From: Flammeovirga sp. OC4 | GTDB lineage: Bacteria > Bacteroidota > Bacteroidia > Cytophagales > Flammeovirgaceae | Direction: 5' to 3' | DNA length: 64,000 nt | Assembly (NCBI RefSeq): GCF_000812565.1 | Contig: NZ_JTAM01000001.1 | Coordinates: forward strand, 332,893-396,892 | Shown: positions 27,090 through 35,442 of the stretch, piece after piece | Layout of the letters: every line of letters starts with the position of its first letter | Numbering within the stretch: the stretch's first letter is position 1 | Program-made: the position numbers and the translations under genes | Notes under the pieces: model-generated | Databases searched by the model: none | Seen by the model: only the letters and a program-made list of their open reading frames with translations | What the model was told of the DNA's origin: nothing

Positions 27090-27785
27090 TTAGATATCTC
27101 CCAATTGAGGTCTCACTACAAGGTCTTCTACTACCGCACTGTCAGAAAGTTTGTAAGCTGACATCACTAGATCTGCAATATCTTCTGATTTCATAAAGCG
27201 GTCTTCAGGAAGGTCTACCCCTGCCCAGCTATTCGTATAAGTAGCACCAGGCATTACAGAAGTTACTTTTACATTATGAGGCTTCATTTCTTCTCTCAAA
27301 CACTTCGAAAACCCTAACATGGCATGTTTTGAGATAGAGTAAGAACCCCCATTGGCATAAGCCATAAAAGAAGCTACTGAGGCAATGTTGAAGATATATC
27401 CTTTCTTATTATCTATCATTGTTTTGATCAACCCTCTTGTGATATAATAAGTAGAGTACATATTGGTTTGCATCATCATTTCAAATGCCCCTTCATCTTC
27501 ATCATGAATTGAGCCCGGTACAAATACACCTGCATTATTGACTAATACTTCTATATCTTCTGATTGTGCATTTACAAAGTCAACAAAAGCTTTACAGTCT
27601 TCTTTTTTGGAAACATCTGCAGAAAATGTTGCCACTTTAACATTGTATTCATTTTCTACTGCTTCCTTTAAAGCTGACAAGTCTTCTTTGTTTCTAGCAC
27701 ATACTACTATATTTTTTCCTTCTTGAGCAAATTTCTCAATGATTGCTCTACCAATACCTTTTGTCCCTCCGGTTACAACGATCAT
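27090..27785 (-). CDS. Short-chain dehydrogenase/reductase (SDR)
   Basis: This is a classical SDR of 231 residues. The NAD(P)-binding TGGTKGIG is at residues 5-12 and NNAG at 83-86. The catalytic triad is Ser136, Tyr149 and Lys153 (YSISK). The length and the GG..G spacing fit the classical family, and the R/N at the end of beta-2 (CARNKEDL) hints at NADP preference. It probably oxidises or reduces a secondary alcohol or ketone. The substrate cannot be assigned. It stands alone, divergent from the small secreted protein. Confidence 0.9.
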   Translation of the reverse strand: MIVVTGGTKGIGRAIIEKFAQEGKNIVVCARNKEDLSALKEAVENEYNVKVATFSADVSKKEDCKAFVDFVNAQSEDIEVLVNNAGVFVPGSIHDEDEGAFEMMMQTNMYSTYYITRGLIKTMIDNKKGYIFNIASVASFMAYANGGSYSISKHAMLGFSKCLREEMKPHNVKVTSVMPGATYTNSWAGVDLPEDRFMKSEDIADLVMSAYKLSDSAVVEDLVVRPQLGDI

Positions 27786-27877
27786 AATAATCTGATTTTA
27801 AATACTTTCTATTTGTATAAGTTCCAACTTTTAACATAACAAGTCAAAACATGTCATGTCAAGTGGTCTATATTTCT

Positions 27878-27885
27878 TAATTTTG
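27878..27885 (+). promoter_or_regulatory. -7 promoter box upstream of the small secreted protein
   Basis: TAATTTTG is an exact TAnnTTTG match, 14 nt before the first ATG (27900) and 41 nt before a second in-frame ATG (27927). With transcription starting about 7 nt after the box, the second ATG has the more usual leader length. Confidence 0.5.
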
Positions 27886-27899
27886 ATTATCGAAACTAA

Positions 27900-28337
27900 A
27901 TGAAAAAACTTATTTTACCTAATACAATGAATCGCCTAATTTTATTTTCAATTTTTAGCCTACTATGTTCGGGTGCTTTTGCCCAAGAAACATCAATTGC
28001 AAACTCTGAATCGTACAAAAACTTCAGAACTAAAGCACAAACAAATATCATATCTCTTTTTGATGGGACCTCAGAAAAAGCAATGAGCCGTATTGGTGAC
28101 CTTTCTGTACTCAGTTTGAACAAACAAGACCGAAAACAGGAGTCCAACATCAAAACTATCGTTTCGCAAATGCAAAACCTTCTCAATGCTGAGGGTGAAC
28201 AAGACTTTAAAAATATCAAATTCCATGGTGCTCAAAAATCAATATGTGATGGCGTTGAAACCGTGGAACTTATCAAGAATAACAGCTTCAAAATAGAAAA
28301 CTTTGTTGCCTCATATCTTAACAAATATTTCAAATAA
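27900..28337 (+). CDS. Small secreted protein (unknown)
   Basis: The 145-residue product has a signal peptide ending at CSGAFAQ. The start may be the later ATG (27927, MNRLILFSIF), because the promoter box sits very close to the first one. The mature part (about 115 residues) is helical and polar with two cysteines at most. I do not recognise it. It is a free-standing gene ended by a hairpin. Confidence 0.7.
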   Translation: MKKLILPNTMNRLILFSIFSLLCSGAFAQETSIANSESYKNFRTKAQTNIISLFDGTSEKAMSRIGDLSVLSLNKQDRKQESNIKTIVSQMQNLLNAEGEQDFKNIKFHGAQKSICDGVETVELIKNNSFKIENFVASYLNKYFK

Positions 28338-28339
28338 AT

Positions 28340-28374
28340 TGACTTTATACACCCTAGAAGGTGTTTCAAAGTCA
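28340..28374. terminator. Hairpin after the small secreted protein gene
   Basis: TGACTTT pairs with AAAGTCA, and an inner ACACC pairs with GGTGT. There is no T run afterwards (CTGTTAATATG), so its efficiency as a terminator is doubtful. Confidence 0.4.
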
Positions 28375-28456
28375 CTGTTAATATGTGTTATCAGTTGATT
28401 AAAATTATATAACTATAACACTTTTTTCTCCTTACTTTGTAATGTAATTCAAGATC

Positions 28457-28768
28457 ATGGGAGAAGAAGTATTTTTTAGTAGATGGACCAGAAAAGGCTA
28501 TGCCGTTTTTAACTCTTTGAAAAAAGAGATCAGAATTGGTATGCTTGATATTCAACTTCATTTTCACTTCCCTCAAATTATAAAAGAAAGTCATTGTATT
28601 AGTGCTTTAATTATGATGAATGAGGATGAAGAATGCCAGAAAGCTGCTTCAATCACTGCTCCTGATTTGAATTCAATATTAGTTTTCAATGAAGCTTTTG
28701 TGAACAAAACTCCCAATTTGGGACCTTTGACAAGAGTCTTCTATTATTTTAATACAACAAAGCACTGA
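28457..28768 (+). CDS. 103-residue ORF preceding the TonB receptor, with RWTRKGYAVFNSL motif
   Basis: This is a short soluble protein without a signal peptide. Its N-terminus carries WTRKGYAVFNSLKKEIRIGM, a motif that I recall at or near the N-termini of Bacteroidota cobalamin-type TonB receptors. That recall is uncertain. The ORF is in the same reading frame as the receptor start downstream, separated by two in-frame stops (TGA at 28766 and TAA at 28787). Its last codons and stop lie inside the 5' arm of a strong hairpin. It might be a leader protein, a detached N-terminal piece of the receptor, or a small regulator. Confidence 0.6.
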   Translation: MGEEVFFSRWTRKGYAVFNSLKKEIRIGMLDIQLHFHFPQIIKESHCISALIMMNEDEECQKAASITAPDLNSILVFNEAFVNKTPNLGPLTRVFYYFNTTKH

Positions 28769-28812
28769 TTTTTAGATTTAATAATCTAAATATCAGTGCT
28801 TTTTCTATTTTT
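28759..28812 (+). terminator. Strong terminator-like hairpin between the small ORF and the TonB receptor (possible attenuator)
   Basis: The arms AAAGCACTGAT and ATCAGTGCTTT enclose inner pairs TTTAGATT / AATCTAAA, with one T-T mismatch and a loop of 4 nt, followed by TTTTCTATTTTT. The TGA of the upstream ORF is in the left arm and the receptor ATG is 16 nt after the hairpin. There is no room for a promoter between hairpin and receptor. Confidence 0.8.
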
Positions 28813-28816
28813 AAGC

Positions 28817-30784
28817 ATGAAAAAACACTACTCAAAGTTAATTGCATTCTTACTTTTCTATTCAATTGGAACCTTAGTCTGGGCTCAAAAAAAAGTTGAA
28901 GAAGACAGCACTAAGATTTCATCTTACTATTTAGAAGAAGTATCCGTAAACTCAGGACGTGTACCTCAAGTTTACTCTGAACAAGCTAGAATTATCACTT
29001 ATATCGGTTCAGAAGACATCCAAAAAATGCCAGCTCAAAGTTTTGATCAGGTTCTAAAATATATTGCTTCAGTCGATTTAAAATCGAGAGGACCAATGGA
29101 TGTACAAGGTGATGTCATTATCCGTGGTGGTACCTTTGATCAATCATTGATTTTATTGAACGGTGTCAATATGAATAACCCTCAGACAGGTCACCTTAAT
29201 CTATTTTTACCTGTCGATATGGAAGCTGTAAATGCTATTGAAGTTTTGGAAGGTCCTGCCTCTAGAGTATTTGGTGCCAACGCCTTTACTGGAGCCATCA
29301 ACGTTCAGACAAAGCCTTTGGATAAAAATAATATCTACGCCCATGTAATGCATGGAGATTACAACCTTCAAAAGTATGTTGGTAAGGTCAACCTGGCCAC
29401 TGATAAAACGAGACATTTAATTACTGCTTCCTACAACAAAAGTGATGGATATACTAAAAACACGGCATTCGATCATGTCAACGCCTATTATCATGGTAGC
29501 TATGATGTAAAAGGAGGTACTTTTGATTTAACAGCCGGTTTTACTGAGAAAGACTATGATGCAAATGGGTTTTACGGTAACTCTGACACACAACATGAAA
29601 GAACTCGATTGATGCATGGTTCATTAAGATATACCAATGAAGGAAAGATTAAAGTGACTCCTATGATCTACTGGAATAAGACCTTTGATCATTATGAATG
29701 GTGGAAAGATAATCCAGTGGCAGACAATCACCATCAAGTCGATGCCGCAGGCTTTAACATCAACACAATTATTCCTTCGGTGTTAGGTAAAACTTCAGTG
29801 GGATTTGATGTAAGATATGAAGGTATACTAAGTACAAGTTTAGGAACAGATATCACTCCTATTAAAGTACCTTATGAAGATGATATTTTCTATAAAAAAG
29901 GAGCTGAAAGATTCAACTACAGTCTTTTTGTAGAGCACAATGTATTCTTTAAAAAGTTTACCGCATCGGCTGGTATTATGTTGAACTACAACACTCAAGT
30001 TGCCACTTCTCCTTCAAACAATGGATTCAATGTCTTCCCAGGTATTGACGTTTCATACGAAATCAATAAATCATTGAGATTGTTCACTACGCTTAATACT
30101 TCAATGCGTCTTCCTACTTATACTGACTTGTACTATGCGGGCCGTAATAATATTGGAAACCCAGACCTTAAAGAAGAAAAGGCAATGACACTTGAAATAG
30201 GTGCTAAGTATGAAAAAAATGGTATCAATGCTAGTATTTCAGGCTTTAGAAGATGGGGTGAAGATATCATTGATTGGGTAAAAGTAGATACAACTGATGA
30301 CGGTAAAGACATCTTCCAACCTCAAAACTACAACAGTTTAATAATGAGTGGTATTTCACTTAATGCCTCATTCGACTTTAGACGTATTCTTCATCCTGAA
30401 GCATTTTTGCATGCTGTACATTTTTCTGCGGCTTACCTTACTTCTGACAAAAGTGATGAGGATTTAGGTTCTCAATACGTATTGGATTATTTGAATCGTA
30501 AAGAAACTATTGGAGTAACACATTCATTATTTGTAAAAGGACTGACTGCTAACTGGCAATTTATTCATCAGGATAGAAATGGTGGATACAATGATTACGA
30601 GTTAGGCGAAGTCAAATATGAACCTTTCTACACAATGGATCTTAAAGTAAATTACTACAGAAATAAATTTAATTTTTATGTAGAAGCTTCCAACCTATTT
30701 GATGTAGAGTATCATGATATTGGTAATATCCCAATGCCAGGTAGATGGTTCAGAGGTGGTATTAAAATGGATTTGGATTTTTAG
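28817..30784 (+). CDS. TonB-dependent outer-membrane receptor, BtuB-like
   Basis: This outer-membrane receptor takes up a ligand using TonB energy. The start is set at MKKHYSKLIAFLLFYSIG, giving a signal peptide ending VWAQ. An in-frame GTG at 28796 lies within the hairpin. The plug domain (about 45-165) includes SYYLEEVSVNSGRVPQVYSE, then FDQVLKYIASVDLKSRGPMD, then RGGTFDQSLILLNGVNMNNP and NPQTGHLNLFLPVDMEAVNA. This pattern I associate with cobalamin-type (BtuB) receptors of Bacteroidota. The C-terminal barrel follows and ends in a strand with terminal F (GGIKMDLDF). Cobalamin is the best guess, and other corrinoid or siderophore ligands are possible. It ends in a strong terminator. Confidence 0.85.
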   Translation: MKKHYSKLIAFLLFYSIGTLVWAQKKVEEDSTKISSYYLEEVSVNSGRVPQVYSEQARIITYIGSEDIQKMPAQSFDQVLKYIASVDLKSRGPMDVQGDVIIRGGTFDQSLILLNGVNMNNPQTGHLNLFLPVDMEAVNAIEVLEGPASRVFGANAFTGAINVQTKPLDKNNIYAHVMHGDYNLQKYVGKVNLATDKTRHLITASYNKSDGYTKNTAFDHVNAYYHGSYDVKGGTFDLTAGFTEKDYDANGFYGNSDTQHERTRLMHGSLRYTNEGKIKVTPMIYWNKTFDHYEWWKDNPVADNHHQVDAAGFNINTIIPSVLGKTSVGFDVRYEGILSTSLGTDITPIKVPYEDDIFYKKGAERFNYSLFVEHNVFFKKFTASAGIMLNYNTQVATSPSNNGFNVFPGIDVSYEINKSLRLFTTLNTSMRLPTYTDLYYAGRNNIGNPDLKEEKAMTLEIGAKYEKNGINASISGFRRWGEDIIDWVKVDTTDDGKDIFQPQNYNSLIMSGISLNASFDFRRILHPEAFLHAVHFSAAYLTSDKSDEDLGSQYVLDYLNRKETIGVTHSLFVKGLTANWQFIHQDRNGGYNDYELGEVKYEPFYTMDLKVNYYRNKFNFYVEASNLFDVEYHDIGNIPMPGRWFRGGIKMDLDF

Positions 30785-30811
30785 TATCAACCTTTTAAAG
30801 TATTAATGAAG

Positions 30812-30848
30812 AGTCACATCACTAAGTATTTAGGGTGTGACTTTTTTT
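30812..30848 (+). terminator. Intrinsic terminator of the TonB receptor gene
   Basis: Stem AGTCACA / TGTGACT with inner pairing, then TTTTTTTATTTT. The 403-base gap from 30785 to 31187 holds this and the next terminator. The rest (30849-30973 and 31007-31187) contains only small AT-rich hairpins and nothing I can name. Confidence 0.8.
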
Positions 30849-30973
30849 ATTTTAAAAATCACAAAAGATTACAATTTGTTGGATCGCTTCTTTTATCAGT
30901 TTAGACAACTTGACTTTTCTGAATAGATCGGGCCAATATCGATGTCAGAATTAGATGATGTGACTTAATAGCA

Positions 30974-31006
30974 ATAAAAAAACGCCTCGGCAATACCAAG
31001 GCGTTT
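30974..31006. terminator. Bidirectional intrinsic terminator
   Basis: Stem AAACGCCT / AGGCGTTT with A7 before and T-rich sequence after. It fits best as the minus-strand terminator for the WD40 gene, about 180 nt downstream of its stop. Confidence 0.65.
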
Positions 31007-31187
31007 ATTATTTTTCGCTCAAAATAATTAAAAGCTTTACTTTTAATTAAAAGTCTTTATGACAATATATGTCGTAACATATTTGTTTTTTGCTATTTCT
31101 ATAATTTAGAATATTGTTACGTAAAAGTAGAGACTCTAGGCAAAGGAGTCAATACCCATAAAGAGGTATTTTTCACAAAAATTCACC

Positions 31188-32102
31188 TTATAATCCTTTA
31201 ATTTTCCATGCTGAAGCCGAATGATCGTCTGAAACTGAAATTACAGTGTCTTCTCCGACCCAAGAAAGACGATTGACAGAAGTGCCATGACCTGCATGTC
31301 TCGCCTTATCTACAACTTTAAGTAATCTCCAATCTTCAGTTCTCCAGATTTTAACGGATTTATCTTTACTACAAGTTGCAAAGTATTTCCCGTCTTTTCT
31401 GAATACGACATCATTGATGGTATACATGTGTGCAACAATATCCTGTTGTGTTTCGACAAAGCCATCTAAATTCCACACCCTTAAATGTGCATCTCTACTC
31501 CCACTCACTAAAAATTGTTGGTCAGGTGTGACTGTAAGTGCAAATACACTATTGGAATGCCCTATCAATTCTCTTACCTCTGATAAGTTTTGCATAGTAT
31601 ACCCTTTAATGGTATGATCACTGCACCCTACCCAAACATTTTTCCTTTTCGTATCAACAGCTACAGAACGAATTGACTTTTCTGAGGCCTTCACTTTCTT
31701 TGTAATAGTCCAAGTGGGTAAATCAACAACATATAACCATCCATCACCAGTCCCCACAAACAACTCGTTTTCGAAACGTTCTATTCCAAATACAGCCTGA
31801 TCTGTTAACTTCAATGATTTTAACTCTTTACCAGAAGAAATATCCAACAAGTGAATTCCATCACCGTTTTGGCCTACCACCAATAAATTTTCTTCCACTA
31901 AAGGACACATCGAATATACTGTATTGGGTACTTTGGCGATGAGTTTACCTTTATTAGGGTCATCCAAATGCCATTCTACCACAAATCCATCTGCACCAGC
32001 AGTATAAAATTTTCCTTTATCATCAAAGTGTACTACACTGTATAATCCATCTTTATGACCTCCAAATGTGGCCAATTTTTCTACTTCTAAAATCTGTCTC
32101 AT
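31188..32102 (-). CDS. WD40-repeat beta-propeller protein
   Basis: The 304-residue soluble propeller has about seven WD40 units, with recurrent patterns like GHSNSVFALTVTPDQQFLVSG followed by SRDAHLRVWNL, then HMYTINDVVFRKDGKYFATC and SKDKSVKIWRTEDW. A TTG-initiated extension of 9 codons would run into the end of repeat copy B, so the ATG at 32102 is chosen. WD40 propellers scaffold protein complexes. No enzymatic domain is fused, and neighbours do not identify a partner. The inverted end of repeat copy B starts 27 nt upstream of the ATG. Confidence 0.85.
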   Translation of the reverse strand: MRQILEVEKLATFGGHKDGLYSVVHFDDKGKFYTAGADGFVVEWHLDDPNKGKLIAKVPNTVYSMCPLVEENLLVVGQNGDGIHLLDISSGKELKSLKLTDQAVFGIERFENELFVGTGDGWLYVVDLPTWTITKKVKASEKSIRSVAVDTKRKNVWVGCSDHTIKGYTMQNLSEVRELIGHSNSVFALTVTPDQQFLVSGSRDAHLRVWNLDGFVETQQDIVAHMYTINDVVFRKDGKYFATCSKDKSVKIWRTEDWRLLKVVDKARHAGHGTSVNRLSWVGEDTVISVSDDHSASAWKIKGL

Positions 32103-32129
32103 CTTGAAATTTAATTGTAGTAAGTGCAA

Positions 32130-32519
32130 TGTAAACTAAATTACTGTTAACTTTTAATCCATATTTCTACTAGATTTTATAGGGCCTACTTTCAAGCTTC
32201 CTTCTTCTTCATTTTTGTCTTGAAACAAAAACGAAGCAAAAAATTCAAGGCTTAGAAGTCAAAAGCTAAATTCCATTGCTCTCGCCTAAATGATTTTAAA
32301 CTCGCTAAAGCTCAAACAAGAAAATCATTTTTAACGGCTCAATTCATGAAATTCTTCACGCTTTTCCCTTCAAGGCCGAGGGAAGAAGTACCAAACGAAT
32401 TGGGTAGAGAGTCCACTAGCGCGAAGCTAATATTAAGCGTTAGCGTCATTCGTGTCCTACAGATCAGCAGAAATCTCCTGATTTCTAAATACCATTAATC
32501 TTCGAAAACTTAGTTTACA
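32130..32519 (+). repeat. Dispersed ~400-bp element, copy B
   Basis: The element begins with ATGTAAACTAAATT and ends with CTTAGTTTACAT, inverted relative to each other. The interior aligns with copy A and shares long blocks with copy D. The family hairpin lies at 32207-32236, a second stem AAATGATTTT / AAAATCATTT at 32288-32330, and a third AGAAATC / GATTTCT at 32469-32486. A 9-base direct repeat GTAGTAAGT flanks both sides (32117-32125 and from 32522), compatible with a target-site duplication. It occupies most of the 544-base gap between divergent genes and contains no ORF of note. Confidence 0.82.
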
Positions 32520-32646
32520 TCGTAGTAAGTTCCATTACAAAATTAAACACACTCTATCGAAATGTACCTTCTTTTTGCTCTGCTACTTAACAAATATCTT
32601 ACTTTTTTGTTTCATTTATTCAATTCGCTTCCTATATCTTTGCGAA

Positions 32647-33282
32647 ATGGGTATCATAAAACATGAACATCTTACAAAAAATATCTCCTATTTAGTATGG
32701 GCAATTGAGGAAAGTGAAGAAGAACTTTTAGCTTTTCTTGAAAACACAAATTGTAATTTTGAACATATTAAAAACCAAAAAGTAAGGTTGGAAAGTATAG
32801 CTGCAAGGGTTGCTTTACAGCATTTACTGGAAGACAGTCCGGTAGATTTTAAAGGGATTAAAAAAGAGGAAAGTGGGAAACCCTCATTAATTAATGATGA
32901 ATATGGAATTTCTCTTTCTCATTCCAAAGGATATGCCGCTGCTATTATTGACCGCTCGCAAAAAAACATTGGGATTGATATCGAGAACATTCAACCCAAA
33001 GTCCTTCGCTTGATTCCAAGGTTTGCGAATGAAGAAGAGCTTGCTTTTGCCCAAAATAAAGAAGAAGACCCTACCAATGCTACTCAGATCTGGACAATCA
33101 AGGAAGCTATTTACAAGGCTTTTGGAAAGTTAAACATTGAATTTAAAAGCCAAATTAAAACGGTTTTTCAAAATTCAACTCCAAAAACGGCAATGATCAA
33201 GGCACAAAAAGGTGACTTTGTCGAATATAAACTTCAACTCGAAGAATTAGAGTCCATCAAAATTGCCATTGCTTATTTATGA
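32647..33282 (+). CDS. 4'-phosphopantetheinyl transferase superfamily protein
   Basis: This enzyme transfers 4'-phosphopantetheine from CoA to a serine of a carrier protein. The 211 residues show both superfamily motifs: GIDIE (109-113, magnesium ligands D and E) and WTIKEAIYK (149-157), with the SHS segment near 91-93 for substrate binding. The size fits the Sfp/AcpT type, which acts on PKS/NRPS or fatty-acid carrier proteins. An in-frame TTG start would add 24 hydrophobic residues not typical for the family. No synthase genes lie nearby. It overlaps the convergent App1-like gene by 10 bp at the 3' end. Confidence 0.92.
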   Translation: MGIIKHEHLTKNISYLVWAIEESEEELLAFLENTNCNFEHIKNQKVRLESIAARVALQHLLEDSPVDFKGIKKEESGKPSLINDEYGISLSHSKGYAAAIIDRSQKNIGIDIENIQPKVLRLIPRFANEEELAFAQNKEEDPTNATQIWTIKEAIYKAFGKLNIEFKSQIKTVFQNSTPKTAMIKAQKGDFVEYKLQLEELESIKIAIAYL

Positions 33283-34307
33283 GAAAAGAAATTTTCTTCC
33301 TTTAGACTTTGGCGCTTATACCAACGTCTCTCTAATCGCATCGCTTCTTTAGGGTCATGAAAAATATGGAAAGGGATGTCCAATTCTAATAACTCTTTCT
33401 TGATTTTCAACATCTCAATATCCTTTTTCCCTGAAGAAACATCACGAATCATAATACCCGAAATATTATCAGGAAATTTTTCTGCTATAAATTTGTAGGT
33501 GTATGGATCCCTCTGTCCACTATCACCAATCAACAAAAATTTGCTTTTCGGAAACTTATCGATCAAATAAGAAATTCTATCTATTTTATGTTGAGATTTT
33601 TCTAAACCAATACCAATTTTCTTTCGATTAGAAATAAAGTCTTTCCAATTTTTATGGTACCTCAAGTAGATAGGACCTTTGGGGAATTCTCTCGTTGTTA
33701 AAAATAGTTTGATGATCCAAAATAGATTCATTTCACTATTCGAAACATAAAAAAATGATGCACCCTGGGCTTTCATTTCATTATAAAACTTACTCATAGC
33801 TTTCACTTCTTTTCTCTTGAAAGCATGTCTCACTATTGTTTGAGGAATACGTTTTAAAAATGATGTAGCATGAGTAATCAATACGGTATCATCAATATCT
33901 GATATGACCATATATTTTCTTGATTCTGAAATCCTTTTGATCCCACCTTTTGAAATGCTAGGTAATTTAATTTTTTGGGTTAAACCTTTATCTAAATAAA
34001 ATTTTAATGATGTATTTAGCTCCTTGTCCGTATAGTTTTTTTCTAATGTAAATTCTGATCTAAAATACCCATTTTCATCTAAACTAATCTCAAAAACTTC
34101 AGTTTCAATTTTTGCATAAATATGTGCTTGTGTAATGGGATTTTGGCTATACAACTTCCACAAACGAGATACATGTCTTCTAAAACCTTCAGGCTTTTTA
34201 GAAAGATCAAGTAGTCCTGTTTTAAAAATAAGTAGCTGCCCTTCTATAGAAAGGGTATTTTTATGCTCAAAACCAATTAAAGGCAGTAAAACCGTTGATT
34301 TACTCAA
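33273..34307 (-). CDS. App1/DUF2183-family phosphatidate phosphatase-like protein
   Basis: The 344-residue protein has a HAD-like phosphatase motif DIDDT (137-141, the DxDxT nucleophile set) preceded by ISESRKYMVIS. Later it has LIGDSGQRDPYTYK, the motif IV region of the App1/DUF2183 family. Yeast App1 hydrolyses phosphatidate. Bacterial homologs are assumed to act on phospholipid head groups or similar phosphates. The first ~130 residues form a beta-rich domain seen in family members. No signal peptide is present. It is convergent with the phosphopantetheinyl transferase gene, with a small overlap. Confidence 0.87.
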   Translation of the reverse strand: MSKSTVLLPLIGFEHKNTLSIEGQLLIFKTGLLDLSKKPEGFRRHVSRLWKLYSQNPITQAHIYAKIETEVFEISLDENGYFRSEFTLEKNYTDKELNTSLKFYLDKGLTQKIKLPSISKGGIKRISESRKYMVISDIDDTVLITHATSFLKRIPQTIVRHAFKRKEVKAMSKFYNEMKAQGASFFYVSNSEMNLFWIIKLFLTTREFPKGPIYLRYHKNWKDFISNRKKIGIGLEKSQHKIDRISYLIDKFPKSKFLLIGDSGQRDPYTYKFIAEKFPDNISGIMIRDVSSGKKDIEMLKIKKELLELDIPFHIFHDPKEAMRLERRWYKRQSLKEENFFSHK

Positions 34308-34404
34308 AATGAGATGAGATTAAAATGAAAAATGCTAAATACACCTTGAATCTAATCTTTTTTTGGTAAATGTGCATTATTTCAACCCTTAAAACAGGAT
34401 AAAA

Positions 34405-34449
34405 TATAAAAGGAAAAGTTAAGAGTAAGATCTTCAGCCTACTCTTAAC
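34405..34449 (-). terminator. Intrinsic terminator of the ECF sigma operon
   Basis: On the minus strand, perfect stem GTTAAGAGTA / TACTCTTAAC with a 12-nt loop, then TTTTCCTTTTATATTTT. It lies 40 nt after the stop codon of the last operon gene. Confidence 0.8.
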
Positions 34450-34488
34450 TCGCATTATTATATTCATGGCATTTATAAATGTCTTGCA

Positions 34489-34887
34489 CTACAAATTCAC
34501 CACAAGCCCCTTAGGATAATTCTCTTCAGAAAGGGGGATACTTTGTTTTGTAACTTCCTGTTTTATGGGAATCTCTTTTGAATTTTGAGTAATAAAAAAC
34601 TGAACAGAAATACTTAATAACACACCTATCACAATTGCAGCAGCGGCTTTATAGATAGGAATAGATTGCTCCAAAAACAGCACTTTTTTCTCTGATTTAA
34701 GTTCCAATGGAGGTATAGCCATCGAAATACCATCATTTACATTTTTGAATTCATGTACCATTTGATAATTCTCTTGGTACTCCTGTTGTGTCATAACCTT
34801 GAGTACCTCCTGTTTCTCCTCTAAAGTCAGTTCCTCAAAGCTTTTATGAGAAAAAAGTTCAAATAATCTATCTTCAAAATTTCCCAT
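34489..34887 (-). CDS. Single-pass membrane protein, candidate anti-sigma factor
   Basis: The 132-residue protein has a cytoplasmic N-terminal ~78 residues (helical, FEDRLFELFSHKSFEELTLE), one membrane helix near 80-100 and a short periplasmic tail. It overlaps the ECF sigma gene by 14 bp, the usual arrangement of sigma/anti-sigma pairs. I see no zinc-binding HxxxCxxC motif, so it is not a classical ZAS protein. The function is inferred from position and topology. Confidence 0.65.
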   Translation of the reverse strand: MGNFEDRLFELFSHKSFEELTLEEKQEVLKVMTQQEYQENYQMVHEFKNVNDGISMAIPPLELKSEKKVLFLEQSIPIYKAAAAIVIGVLLSISVQFFITQNSKEIPIKQEVTKQSIPLSEENYPKGLVVNL

Positions 34888-35431
34888 TGTATTCCGTTTT
34901 AAATTCCTTCATTTTAGATCTCATATTTTTCATGGCATAGAATAGTCTTGATTTCACTGTACCTTCACTACAATCCATTGTTTCTGCAATTTCTTGAATG
35001 CTCAAATTGTCCAAGTATTTTAATACAAACGTTTCTCTATGCAACTCGCTCAATGTATTTAATACTACATTCATTCTTTGGAGTTGATCTGCTTCATTGT
35101 TGGTATCAAAAACATCTTCCTCTATAGAAGGTTCTGTATTCTCCTCATTAGTATAGCGATCCAACTTCCTTTGTTCATTCAACCAATTATTTTTGGCTAT
35201 CACATAAAGCCATACTTTAAAACTCTTCTTTGTATTGAAAACGTAAGACTTATGCAAAACTTTCAAAAAGGTACTTTGAGCAATATCTTTACCCAGTTCC
35301 ATATTGCCAGACAGCCAACCAAGATATTTAGCCAGCATTACAAAGTATTTGTGATATAAAACTTCGAATGCTTTGGTGTTATTTCTATCTAAAAATTGAG
35401 TCATTAACTCTTCATCTGTCAAGTGATTCAT
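34874..35431 (-). CDS. ECF-family RNA polymerase sigma factor
   Basis: The 185-residue sigma-70 family protein has region 2 in KYFVMLAKYLGWLSGNMELG followed by KDIAQSTFLKVL. Region 4 is LNTLSELHRETFVLKYLDNLSIQEIAETMDC, whose helix-turn-helix continues into SEGTVKSRLFYAMKNMR. Region 1.1 and 3 are absent, as expected for ECF factors. It is the middle gene of three, starting 11 nt after the secreted TPR-like protein gene and overlapping the membrane protein gene. It probably directs an envelope-linked regulon. The signal and regulon are unknown. Confidence 0.93.
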   Translation of the reverse strand: MNHLTDEELMTQFLDRNNTKAFEVLYHKYFVMLAKYLGWLSGNMELGKDIAQSTFLKVLHKSYVFNTKKSFKVWLYVIAKNNWLNEQRKLDRYTNEENTEPSIEEDVFDTNNEADQLQRMNVVLNTLSELHRETFVLKYLDNLSIQEIAETMDCSEGTVKSRLFYAMKNMRSKMKEFKTEYNGKF

Positions 35432-35442
35432 TGGCTAGAGGG

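Noticed and set aside
28340..28457. Possible cobalamin riboswitch upstream of the BtuB-like receptor (GGTG, then GTCACTG)
   Set aside because: Only short fragments resemble the B12 box. The stem AGTC/GACT around them is a simple hairpin, and the canonical core (GCCACTG with multi-helix arms) is not present. A covariance-model search would decide.
32117..32530. Perfect target-site duplication of copy B
   Set aside because: The 9-base GTAGTAAGT is not directly adjacent on both sides (3-4 extra bases intervene), and copy A shows only weak similarity at the same positions. It is reported as compatible with, not proof of, transposition.
32635..32642. TATCTTTG box as promoter of the phosphopantetheinyl transferase gene
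   Set aside because: It ends 4 nt before the ATG, so transcription would begin at or after the start codon. It would require a leaderless message, and I cannot support it.
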